A stretch of DNA of 5,045 nt from Clostridia bacterium (GTDB taxonomy: Bacteria; Bacillota; Clostridia; HGM11327): assembly GCA_017935525.1 (NCBI GenBank), contig JAGBHJ010000261.1:1-5045 (forward strand), written 5' to 3'. The notes under the pieces were generated by a model. That model worked only from the letters and a program-made list of their open reading frames with translations, had not been told where the DNA came from and did no database searches. This document shows positions 1-5,045 of the stretch, piece after piece (position 1 is the stretch's first letter; every line of letters begins with the position of its first letter). Made by a program: the position numbers and the translations under genes.

Positions 1-566
1 GTAACGTATGCGTTTTTGCCGTCGGACGTAACGATAATGTTGTCACGAATGCTTTCTACAGCATCAAGAATACCACCCTGGGTGTAGCTCATCAGGTATA
101 CGTTTGTACCTTCCTTATCAGCCAGATACTGGTACGACGTCGCCTTGCAATTATTCAGACGGGAAAGCTCCGTGCGCTTTGTCATACCAACGTAGAATAC
201 GTTGTCCGTCTTTATTCTGCTGAGCTTGCTATCCTCCCAAACAGGGATCTTAAATCCACACTCATCATCCAGCATTGCTCTGATCTCGGCAACTGCGTCC
301 CTGATCATCTGTGTTTCTTTCTCTGCATAAACAAATGTTGCTGCAGCCTCGCCATCCTGCACTATAAAGTACGCGTCCGCAGGTATTACCTCGGGTGTGG
401 GCGTGGGCACGGGCGTAGGCTCGGGAGTAGGTGTTGCCGTTGCGGTAGGCGTAGGCTCGGGTGTGGACTCGGGAGTGCTTGATGCTGATGACGAGCATCC
501 TGCAATACTCATGCATCCCATTACGACCACCAGAACGATCGCCAAAGATTTCTTAAGAAAATTCAT
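1..566 (-). CDS. Putative glycoside-hydrolase-like lipoprotein, N-terminal part (runs off left edge)
   Basis: The reading frame is open from the ATG at 566 to the window edge, giving 188 codons with no stop. The start is set by an AGGAGGA ribosome site at 574-580, seven bases upstream. Residues 1-24 are a lipoprotein signal peptide: lysines at 5-6, a hydrophobic core, and lipobox I-A-G-C with Cys24 as the lipidation site. Residues 25-59 are a Ser/Thr/Pro/Glu stalk. From about residue 65 comes an alpha/beta domain resembling the N-terminal accessory domains of GH67 and GH20 enzymes (by-eye resemblance only). It matches residues 51-174 of the downstream-numbered paralog at 679-2553 almost position for position. 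Differences are 12 extra stalk residues (about 41-52) and L-N-N-C-K in place of M-G-Q near residue 140. By analogy the full protein should be near 638 residues, with the barrel domain outside the window. Exported function as a glycan-processing enzyme is inferred from the paralog. Confidence 0.85.
   Translation of the reverse strand, partial: MNFLKKSLAIVLVVVMGCMSIAGCSSSASSTPESTPEPTPTATATPTPEPTPVPTPTPEVIPADAYFIVQDGEAAATFVYAEKETQMIRDAVAEIRAMLDDECGFKIPVWEDSKLSRIKTDNVFYVGMTKRTELSRLNNCKATSYQYLADKEGTNVYLMSYTQGGILDAVESIRDNIIVTSDGKNAYV
1..566 (-). repeat. Direct repeat, copy A (duplicated lipoprotein gene 5' region)
   Basis: Bases 1-566 match 2030-2553 closely at DNA level, from codon 1 to the window edge. 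The 42-base length difference is explained by 12 extra stalk codons (about 411-446) plus two codons near residue 140. Homology stops abruptly upstream of the ATG: the leaders and promoters are different. Confidence 0.85.
390..476 (-). repeat. Low-complexity Pro/Thr/Glu stalk coding repeat
   Basis: Codons 31-59 alternate proline with threonine, glutamate, valine and alanine. The shorter equivalent in the paralog is 2413-2463. The 36 extra bases here look like expansion of a repeated CC-N-AC-N pattern, as expected from strand slippage. The stalk should hold the catalytic part away from the lipid anchor. Confidence 0.75.
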
Positions 567-596
567 TATAGTATCCTCCTTTTTTCAGATACAGAA

Positions 597-624
597 ATTA
601 TATCATATTTTTATAAAAAAACAA
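597..624 (-). promoter_or_regulatory. Promoter of the partial lipoprotein gene at the left edge
   Basis: On the minus strand TTGTTT (619-624) and a perfect TATAAT (597-602) are 16 bases apart, with TGA directly before the -10 (extended -10). The transcript would start near 590, about 24 bases before the ATG at 566. This gives the second lipoprotein gene its own promoter even though only 112 bases separate it from its upstream paralog. Confidence 0.65.
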
Positions 625-637
625 GGCCCTTTTAATA

Positions 638-654
638 ATAAACCCCGCGGGGTC
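638..654 (-). terminator. Possible weak terminator after the 624-aa gene
   Basis: A 12-base perfect palindrome ACCCCGCGGGGT (642-653) lies 25 bases after the TAA stop at 679-681 and is followed on the minus strand by TTATTATT. The usable stem is only four or five pairs around a CGCG loop and the T-tract is broken, so termination may be incomplete and some transcripts may continue into the next lipoprotein gene. Confidence 0.4.
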
Positions 655-678
655 ATGTGATTCGGTATATTATTTACA

Positions 679-2553
679 TTATTTTGTTCTTATGATAAAC
701 TGTGATGCTCTTGTCATTGTAAGTGTGAGCCCGTTATCACCGACGGAAGCATTCTGACAAGTGGAAAGATCCTCCCACTCTCCGGTTTCAGCGTTAAACC
801 ACTCAACGCCGCCCTTAATTCCGGTGAGAGTTACGTCGTGCTCGCCGCCGTCGTTGTCACAGCAACGCTTATCCGTTACGATTATCGTGCCGTCCTCAAA
901 GAAGCTCAAAACTGCATCACAGCCTATCACGTTGCCAATGTCGCCATAGCCCGTGTAAGGTACTACCTCGGGTGAATATGAGCCGTCAGCATTTGCCAGA
1001 TGGTAAACGATGTCAAGCTTCTTGTCAAAAAGCATTGCGCCGACCACGTTTGCGTAGTCGTTTGCATTCTTTGCTATGTACCAGCGGTGAGTCTTTTCGT
1101 TGTCCTTAGTATATAATCCGTAATCATGGCCTGTATAGAATACAAACTGCTCAACGTACTTATATCCGTAAGCAAGTGCAAGATTCATCTGCCAATTCAT
1201 AAATTCTTGAGAAATATCAGCTCTGCCCTCTAATCTGCCGGCTTCACCGCCTACAATTATGCAAGCAATAATCATACCAGCGTCTCTGGAAGCGTCGATA
1301 GCGATGTTTCTGTTGATTTCCAGGTTGGAATACCAGTATTCCTCATACATAATGGGCTCACCACCCAAAGCAATGTCTCCGTTTTCATCAACGCACCAGA
1401 AGGGATATCTGTCAAAGCAATAATAGTCGGGGTTTGTAATATTGAGCAACTGGTTATATCTGTGGAGAGGATCGTCTACCCAGATTTGGCCTGTCAAGGG
1501 ACCCATATTGATATAAACAGGTCTGTCCTTGGTGTCGTACTTATCAAAAAGGTCCATAACGTCTCTGCAGTAGCTGAACGTTTCGTCAGACAACGGCTCA
1601 TCATAGAAGCCCCACTGCTCAATGCCTTCAATATCACCGAATGTTTCTACAGCGTGCTTTATGCAATCCTCAAGGGCGGCATAATCCTTTGTAACACCGG
1701 TGGGATAACCTTCATGGTCCTTCTTCTGATAATGTTCGTTGGAGAAAGCATACAAGCGAGTTGTTATACCAACTGAATAGAACTTGTCGATATACTTTTT
1801 CAACGCTTCAAGATCAAAGTTTGCATTGGTTCTGTATCCGGATTCCCAAACAGTTATCGTGGAAACACCAAAATCTATTATGCTTTGGAACGTTTCTTGA
1901 TCCTTTTCATTCCAAAGATCAGGGTCGTAAGTTGAGAACGTAGGTGTGCCGTAGCCGGAAATAGTAAATCTGTCCCATGCATGGTCAACCTCAGCAAGCT
2001 GTCTGTCCTTTAATCCGAATACATCGGGTGTAACGTATGCATTCTTGCCGTCGGACGTAACGATAATGTTGTCGCGAATGCTCTCTACCGCCTCGCGAAT
2101 ACCGCCCTGGGTGTAGCTCAAGAGATAAACGTTGTTGCCTTCCTTTTCTGCAATGTACTGATAGGACGTTGCCTGACCCATGCGGGAAAGCTCCGTGCGC
2201 TTTGTCATACCAACGTAGAATACATTGTCCGTCTTGACTCTGCTGAGCTTGCTATCCTCCCAAACAGGGATCTTAAATCCACACTCATCATCCAGCATTG
2301 CTCTGATCTCGGCAACTGCATCCTTGATCATCTGTGTTTCTTTCTCTGCATAAACAAATGTTGCTGCAGCCTCGCCGTTCTGCACGATAAAATATGCGTC
2401 CGCAGGTATTACCTCGGGTGTAGGCGTGGGCACTGGCGTGGGCTCGGGTGTGGACTCGGGAGTGCTTGATGCTGATGACGAGCAACCTGCAATACTCACC
2501 AAGCTCATAACCAGCACCAGCATTACTGACAAAAGCTTCTTAAGAAAATTCAT
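679..2553 (-). CDS. Putative TIM-barrel glycoside-hydrolase-like lipoprotein, 624 aa
   Basis: The ATG at 2553 follows a GGAGGA ribosome site at 2561-2566. Residues 1-24 form a lipoprotein signal peptide with lipobox I-A-G-C (Cys24), so the mature protein should be anchored on the outer face of the membrane. Residues 25-50 are a Ser/Thr/Pro/Glu stalk. Residues 51-180 are an alpha/beta domain like the N-terminal domains of GH67/GH20 enzymes. Residues 195-480 can be read as eight beta strands alternating with helices: 195-207, 231-240, 262-270, 311-318, 345-352, 376-384, 425-435 and 466-477. Strand 4 ends in W314-G-F-Y-D-E319-P, where clan GH-A enzymes carry their acid/base Glu (usually as N-E-P). 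Other residues conserved in the paralog at 2856-4535 are M-Y-E404, Q-E450-F, W454 and H476-D477. Residues 510-624 are a beta-rich C-terminal domain with the pair C564-C565. Substrate and family are unknown. A binding protein that has lost activity is the main alternative. Confidence 0.88.
   Translation of the reverse strand: MNFLKKLLSVMLVLVMSLVSIAGCSSSASSTPESTPEPTPVPTPTPEVIPADAYFIVQNGEAAATFVYAEKETQMIKDAVAEIRAMLDDECGFKIPVWEDSKLSRVKTDNVFYVGMTKRTELSRMGQATSYQYIAEKEGNNVYLLSYTQGGIREAVESIRDNIIVTSDGKNAYVTPDVFGLKDRQLAEVDHAWDRFTISGYGTPTFSTYDPDLWNEKDQETFQSIIDFGVSTITVWESGYRTNANFDLEALKKYIDKFYSVGITTRLYAFSNEHYQKKDHEGYPTGVTKDYAALEDCIKHAVETFGDIEGIEQWGFYDEPLSDETFSYCRDVMDLFDKYDTKDRPVYINMGPLTGQIWVDDPLHRYNQLLNITNPDYYCFDRYPFWCVDENGDIALGGEPIMYEEYWYSNLEINRNIAIDASRDAGMIIACIIVGGEAGRLEGRADISQEFMNWQMNLALAYGYKYVEQFVFYTGHDYGLYTKDNEKTHRWYIAKNANDYANVVGAMLFDKKLDIVYHLANADGSYSPEVVPYTGYGDIGNVIGCDAVLSFFEDGTIIVTDKRCCDNDGGEHDVTLTGIKGGVEWFNAETGEWEDLSTCQNASVGDNGLTLTMTRASQFIIRTK
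2030..2553 (-). repeat. Direct repeat, copy B (duplicated lipoprotein gene 5' region)
   Basis: This is the partner of 1-566. Most differences are single-base substitutions, many silent. The signal-peptide codons carry more amino-acid changes (8 of 24) than the N domain. The duplication probably extends to the 3' end of the gene, but the matching part of copy A is outside the window. Confidence 0.85.
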
Positions 2554-2578
2554 GATAATTTCCTCCGTATTGTTATTT

Positions 2579-2619
2579 ATATGGCATCAACACCATATCA
2601 AAATGCGTCATCCGCATTT
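2579..2619 (-). promoter_or_regulatory. Two hairpins in the leader of the 624-aa lipoprotein mRNA
   Basis: On the minus strand the first hairpin (2601-2619) is AAATGCG-GATGA-CGCATTT, a seven-pair perfect stem. It starts at the predicted 5' end of the proximal transcript. The second (2579-2598) is ATATGG/CCATAT around an eight-base loop, with one more wobble pair possible. The ribosome site at 2561-2566 lies outside both. The first could protect the 5' end of the mRNA or serve as a repressor operator at the start site. Neither hairpin occurs in front of the two paralogs. Confidence 0.45.
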
Positions 2620-2626
2620 CATGTTT

Positions 2627-2655
2627 ATTGTACCACACTAATATAAAAAATGCAA
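2627..2655 (-). promoter_or_regulatory. Proximal promoter of the 624-aa lipoprotein gene
   Basis: On the minus strand TTGCAT (2650-2655) and TACAAT (2627-2632) are 17 bases apart, with TG one base before the -10 (extended -10). The predicted start is near 2620, giving a leader of about 66 bases. The -35 matches consensus only in TTG. A run of six G lies just upstream on the same strand (complement of 2658-2663). Confidence 0.65.
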
Positions 2656-2736
2656 TACCCCCCGGCAATTATTAACACTTTGTTCATAACTGTTTATTTA
2701 TTTTGTTTTTGACGATTTTATAAATATTTATTCCAT

Positions 2737-2765
2737 ATTATACCGAGTTTTATCATATTTTGCAA
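2737..2765 (-). promoter_or_regulatory. Candidate distal promoter of the 624-aa lipoprotein gene
   Basis: On the minus strand TTGCAA (2760-2765) and a perfect TATAAT (2737-2742) are separated by 17 bases. Transcription would start near 2730, 110 bases upstream of the proximal start, giving a leader of about 175 bases. The surrounding DNA is very AT-rich, which raises the chance of such matches, so this site is less certain than the one next to the gene. Confidence 0.5.
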
Positions 2766-2818
2766 ATATTGATTGCATAATGAGTAAAGGATCACCCTCA
2801 AAAAATTTTTTATTTTCC

Positions 2819-2849
2819 TAAAAATATCAGCCCCGCATAGCAGGGCTGA
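2819..2849 (-). terminator. Rho-independent terminator of the 559-aa gene
   Basis: On the minus strand the seven-base arms TCAGCCC and GGGCTGA (2843-2849 and 2827-2833) pair perfectly around a nine-base loop, followed by TATTTTTA (2819-2826). The stem starts seven bases after the TGA stop at 2856-2858. The T-tract is interrupted but adequate. Confidence 0.75.
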
Positions 2850-2855
2850 CACATA

Positions 2856-4535
2856 TCACTTTGTTCTTATAATGTACTGGGAGGATCTTGTAAGCTTCAG
2901 CTCCAAGCCCTGCTCCGTCCTCTTTGCGTTCTTACAGGTCTCTATCAGCTCCCACTCACCGCTTATGCCGTTGAACACCTCAACCTCGCCCTTGATGCCC
3001 TCAAGGGTAACGGTATGGTCTCCCCCGTCAATATCACAGCAGCGCTTATCCGTCACGATCAGAGTGCCGTCGTCAAAAAAGCTGAGCATAGCATCCTCGC
3101 CCGTCACCTTGCCGAGGCCTCTGTAACCGAAATACGTCACAGTGCCAAAGCTGTAATGGTTTTCCTCAATATCGGGATACTCATGCTTATATCCGTCGTG
3201 TCCAAGAGGTACGCTGCTGTTGCGCAGATGGAACACCGCATCAAGCCGCTTGTTTAACAGCATATTGCCCACGGTTTTTGCGTACATATTGCACTTTCTG
3301 GCGATATGCCAGCGGAACGTAGGTACGTTGCCCTTGCCCAGCATACAAAAATCATGAACGGGATAGTACACGTACGACTCTAAATACCTGTAATGATACG
3401 CCAGCATAAGGTTTACCTGCCAATCCATAAACTCCTGGGTAATATCATATCTTTCCGGGTCTGCGCCCACCTTTATGGCGCCAAGAATTGCACCGGTATT
3501 CCTGCCTGCGTCAATGGCGTAGCTTCTGTTCTGCTCCAGATTTGCATACCAGTTGTCCTCGTACATAACGGGTCTGCCATCCTCCGTAATTCTGAAGGGG
3601 TATTTATCGTAGCAATAATAGTCGGGATCCGTCCACTCGCCCAGATTGTCATACACCAGCTCGCCGTTACACCAATCCTGTAACGTCACGGGGCCCATAT
3701 TGATATACACGGGGCGGTCCATAGGGTCGTGCTTGTGGAAGCACTCTCGGATAAATCCGCAGAATTTAAGCTGGTTGTCAGCCAAGGGCTCATCATAAAA
3801 TCCCCACTGACCAATTCCCTCAAGGTCACCAAGCACGTCCACCACATGCTTTACCGCGGCATCTATCTCATCAAGCTGTCCTTTGTCAAAAAGCTCCTGC
3901 AGTCTGCCGTTATTCAGCGCATACGGCCTTACCTTTACTCCGTGGGAGTAGAATTCGTTTATAAACGCCCTTGCCGCTGCAATGGAACCCTCATTTTCCA
4001 CAGAAAAGCCCATGGGAGCCTCCTCTGCACCAAATTTTACAATGTCGTCCAGAGTGCGTCTGTCCGTATCGTTCCATTTTTGCGGATCATGGCTCGAAAA
4101 CGGCGGCGGACCGTAGAACGACACCTTAAACTCGCCAAATGCGTCCATTTTGTCGGGCAATAACGTATCCACAGTACCAAATGCTTCTTGCGGGATAAAA
4201 ACATCCTCACCCTCGCAAACAAGGCTTTGAGTTATTCTGTCCAACGCCTGCACCACGCCCTTTGTGGTATAGCCCAAGGCGTAAACGTTGCCGTCATGCT
4301 CCGCCACAGTATTCTCGTATGACGTTGCCTCGCCCATCAGGCACATTTTTGCCCAACGGTTATTGCCCACGGATAACATGGGGAGAGCCTCGTTGACCTC
4401 GGTATCCTTCTTCACCTCAAGCACGGGTACTTTTGTCACCAATCTGTCGATTGCAGACAGCTGCTGCTTGCCAACCTTGGCAGATCTTATTACGGTCAGA
4501 GTGGGCTTACCGCCCTTAACAATATAAACGTTCAT
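2856..4535 (-). CDS. Putative cytoplasmic TIM-barrel glycoside-hydrolase-like protein, 559 aa (leaderless paralog)
   Basis: The ATG at 4535 follows GGAGG at 4544-4548 with 8-base spacing. The protein has no signal peptide or stalk: residues 3-18 align directly with the start of the N domain of the lipoprotein paralog (Y-I-V-K-G-G against Y-F-I-V-Q-N-G), so it should be cytoplasmic. The N domain (about 1-118) is only distantly similar. The barrel (about 135-395) is roughly half identical by eye, including W244-G-F-Y-D-E249-P at the end of predicted strand 4, P-V-Y-I-N-M-G-P (275-282), D-P-D-Y-Y-C (303-308), M-Y-E326, Q-E368-F, W372 and H394-D395. The C-terminal beta-rich domain keeps D-K-R-C499-C500-D and ends in Y-I-I-R-T-K. 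A segment around 439-470 is about 18 residues longer than in the lipoprotein. It has its own promoter at 4568-4596 and a terminator at 2819-2849, so it looks like a single-gene transcript. Hydrolase function is inferred from fold pattern and the D-E-P motif. Confidence 0.86.
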   Translation of the reverse strand: MNVYIVKGGKPTLTVIRSAKVGKQQLSAIDRLVTKVPVLEVKKDTEVNEALPMLSVGNNRWAKMCLMGEATSYENTVAEHDGNVYALGYTTKGVVQALDRITQSLVCEGEDVFIPQEAFGTVDTLLPDKMDAFGEFKVSFYGPPPFSSHDPQKWNDTDRRTLDDIVKFGAEEAPMGFSVENEGSIAAARAFINEFYSHGVKVRPYALNNGRLQELFDKGQLDEIDAAVKHVVDVLGDLEGIGQWGFYDEPLADNQLKFCGFIRECFHKHDPMDRPVYINMGPVTLQDWCNGELVYDNLGEWTDPDYYCYDKYPFRITEDGRPVMYEDNWYANLEQNRSYAIDAGRNTGAILGAIKVGADPERYDITQEFMDWQVNLMLAYHYRYLESYVYYPVHDFCMLGKGNVPTFRWHIARKCNMYAKTVGNMLLNKRLDAVFHLRNSSVPLGHDGYKHEYPDIEENHYSFGTVTYFGYRGLGKVTGEDAMLSFFDDGTLIVTDKRCCDIDGGDHTVTLEGIKGEVEVFNGISGEWELIETCKNAKRTEQGLELKLTRSSQYIIRTK

Positions 4536-4567
4536 TATTAAAGCCTCCGTTTTGTTGTTGTGATACT

Positions 4568-4596
4568 ATTATAGCACATATTCCCTCAAAATTCAA
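4568..4596 (-). promoter_or_regulatory. Promoter of the 559-aa leaderless gene
   Basis: On the minus strand the -35 box TTGAAT (4591-4596) and a perfect -10 box TATAAT (4568-4573) are separated by exactly 17 bases. TG one base before the -10 makes it an extended -10. The transcript would start near 4561, leaving a leader of about 25 bases with the ribosome site. It begins only about 17 bases after the stop of the acetyltransferase gene. Confidence 0.78.
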
Positions 4597-4612
4597 CGCA
4601 GGACAAAAGTGT

Positions 4613-5045
4613 TTATTTATCGATCTTTTCGGAAACTATCTCCACCCACGTGGGTCTGAAGCCGCATTTGATGGCATTTCTCGCCGAGCCGATATTGCTC
4701 CATGCACAGCAATAAAATGGCACCTTTTCCAGCTTTAGTATTTCCGCCGTCAGTCTTGACGTCAATGCAGACGCTATTCCCTGCCGTCTGTATTGGGGCA
4801 AAACGTCAATACCTATCTGATACATATCCTCTCCGTCTGCCGAGCAACCCGCAAGGCCTATCAGCTCGCCGTTATGGTACGCACCAACGCCCAACACGTC
4901 AAGCTCACGCCTATCCTCACAAAGGGCGTTACCCCATTGGGGCAGGTAAAGCTCCTCAAAATCGTTATGATACAGTACTTTCGTTTCGTACCGGCATGGC
5001 AATATCTTAACCAGGTCAAGATCGGGTAAGAAAAAGTATTTTTCA
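4613..5045 (-). CDS. GNAT-family N-acetyltransferase, C-terminal part (runs off right edge)
   Basis: The frame is open from the window edge to a TAA at 4613-4615, giving 143 visible residues. A TTG at 5002 could be mistaken for the start, but 14 more in-frame codons precede it up to the edge and no ribosome site lies in front of it, so the true start is outside. The acetyl-CoA-binding motif A is clear: Y-Q-I-G-I-D-V-L-P-Q-Y-R-R-Q-G-I-A at visible residues 75-91, fitting R/Q-x-x-G-x-G/A. Motif B follows with C-A-W-S-N-I-G-S-A-R and K-C-G-F at about 113-129. The family transfers an acetyl group from acetyl-CoA to an amine; the acceptor here is unknown. The tail (C-A-W-S-N, G-F-x-P-x-W-x-E) recalls GNATs that carry an extra N-terminal domain of about 100 residues, which would suit the missing part. 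It lies 77 bases upstream of the next gene with no terminator seen between them, so some readthrough is possible. Confidence 0.88.
   Translation of the reverse strand, partial: EKYFFLPDLDLVKILPCRYETKVLYHNDFEELYLPQWGNALCEDRRELDVLGVGAYHNGELIGLAGCSADGEDMYQIGIDVLPQYRRQGIASALTSRLTAEILKLEKVPFYCCAWSNIGSARNAIKCGFRPTWVEIVSEKIDK

Larger units (their letters stand above)
2554..2855. other. AT-rich intergenic region with no gene
   Basis: These 302 bases separate the stop of the 559-aa gene from the start of the 624-aa gene. They hold the terminator, both promoter candidates and the two leader hairpins listed separately. The remainder is AT-rich, with palindromes ATAAATATTTAT (2720-2731) and AAAAAATTTTTT (2799-2810). 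I see no small gene with a ribosome site on either strand. Confidence 0.7.

Noticed and set aside
265..516. Open frame on the minus strand rich in Arg, His and Ala, with a relative at 2288-2485
   Set aside because: Both lie inside the lipoprotein genes in another frame. Their similarity follows from the gene duplication and the stalk codon pattern, and neither has a ribosome site.
549..560. 12-base palindrome TTTCTTAAGAAA just inside the partial lipoprotein gene, also partly present at 2537-2550
   Set aside because: It encodes the conserved F-L-K-K of the signal peptide and is shared through the duplication, so coding constraint explains it.
397..660. Plus-strand open frame starting with alternating Gly/Val
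   Set aside because: It is the antisense of the Pro/Thr/Glu stalk and runs through the signal-peptide and promoter region; no ribosome site or family resemblance.
2775..2780. CATAAT on the plus strand as a promoter reading rightward
   Set aside because: There is no convincing -35 at the right distance, and it would lead only into antisense of the 559-aa gene.
3729..4163. 144-residue plus-strand open frame, the longest of several antisense frames (also 1462-1776, 3393-3683)
   Set aside because: They are fully antisense to well-supported genes with conserved domains, lack ribosome sites, and their translations show no domain pattern.
4995..5002. TTG at 5002 or ATG at 4997 as the start of the acetyltransferase
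   Set aside because: The ATG is out of frame. The TTG has no ribosome site, and the frame stays open to the window edge with plausible protein sequence.
1..5045. CRISPR array, tRNA/rRNA, insertion sequence or prophage site
   Set aside because: No regularly spaced repeats, cloverleaf-like segments, transposase coding or terminal inverted repeats were found. The only long repeat is the gene duplication.

Overview
The window looks like chromosomal DNA from a low- to mid-GC Gram-positive bacterium, most likely a gut- or rumen-type Clostridia/Firmicutes. The grounds are strong GGAGG ribosome sites 7-8 bases before ATG starts, AT-rich intergenic DNA, sigma-A-type promoters (several with an extended -10 TG), a short lysine-rich lipoprotein signal peptide and stem-plus-T terminators. 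The taxon is an inference; no marker gene is present. Every supportable gene is on the minus strand, so transcription runs from the right edge to the left edge.

In order of transcription: (i) 5045-4613 is the C-terminal part of a GNAT-family N-acetyltransferase whose start lies beyond the right edge. (ii) 4535-2856 encodes a 559-residue leaderless protein with its own promoter and a stem-loop terminator. (iii) 2553-679 encodes a 624-residue lipoprotein, preceded by a 302-base AT-rich region that holds two promoter candidates and two leader hairpins. (iv) 566-1 is the N-terminal 188 codons of a second lipoprotein that runs off the left edge.

Genes ii, iii and iv are paralogs. The two complete ones share an N-terminal alpha/beta domain, a region that can be read as an eight-stranded (beta/alpha)8 barrel with a W-G-F-Y-D-E-P motif at the end of predicted strand 4, and a C-terminal beta-rich domain ending in I-I-R-T-K. 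The layout is typical of glycoside hydrolases, but I cannot assign a known family. The two lipoproteins should be anchored outside the membrane on a Pro/Thr/Glu stalk. The third protein starts directly at the shared N domain and should stay in the cytoplasm. A reasonable but unproven model is that the cluster processes a related glycan or glycoconjugate on both sides of the membrane.

The two lipoprotein genes are a recent duplication: about nine in ten residues of their N domains match, while the signal peptide and stalk have diverged more. No RNA gene, CRISPR array, insertion sequence or attachment site was seen.
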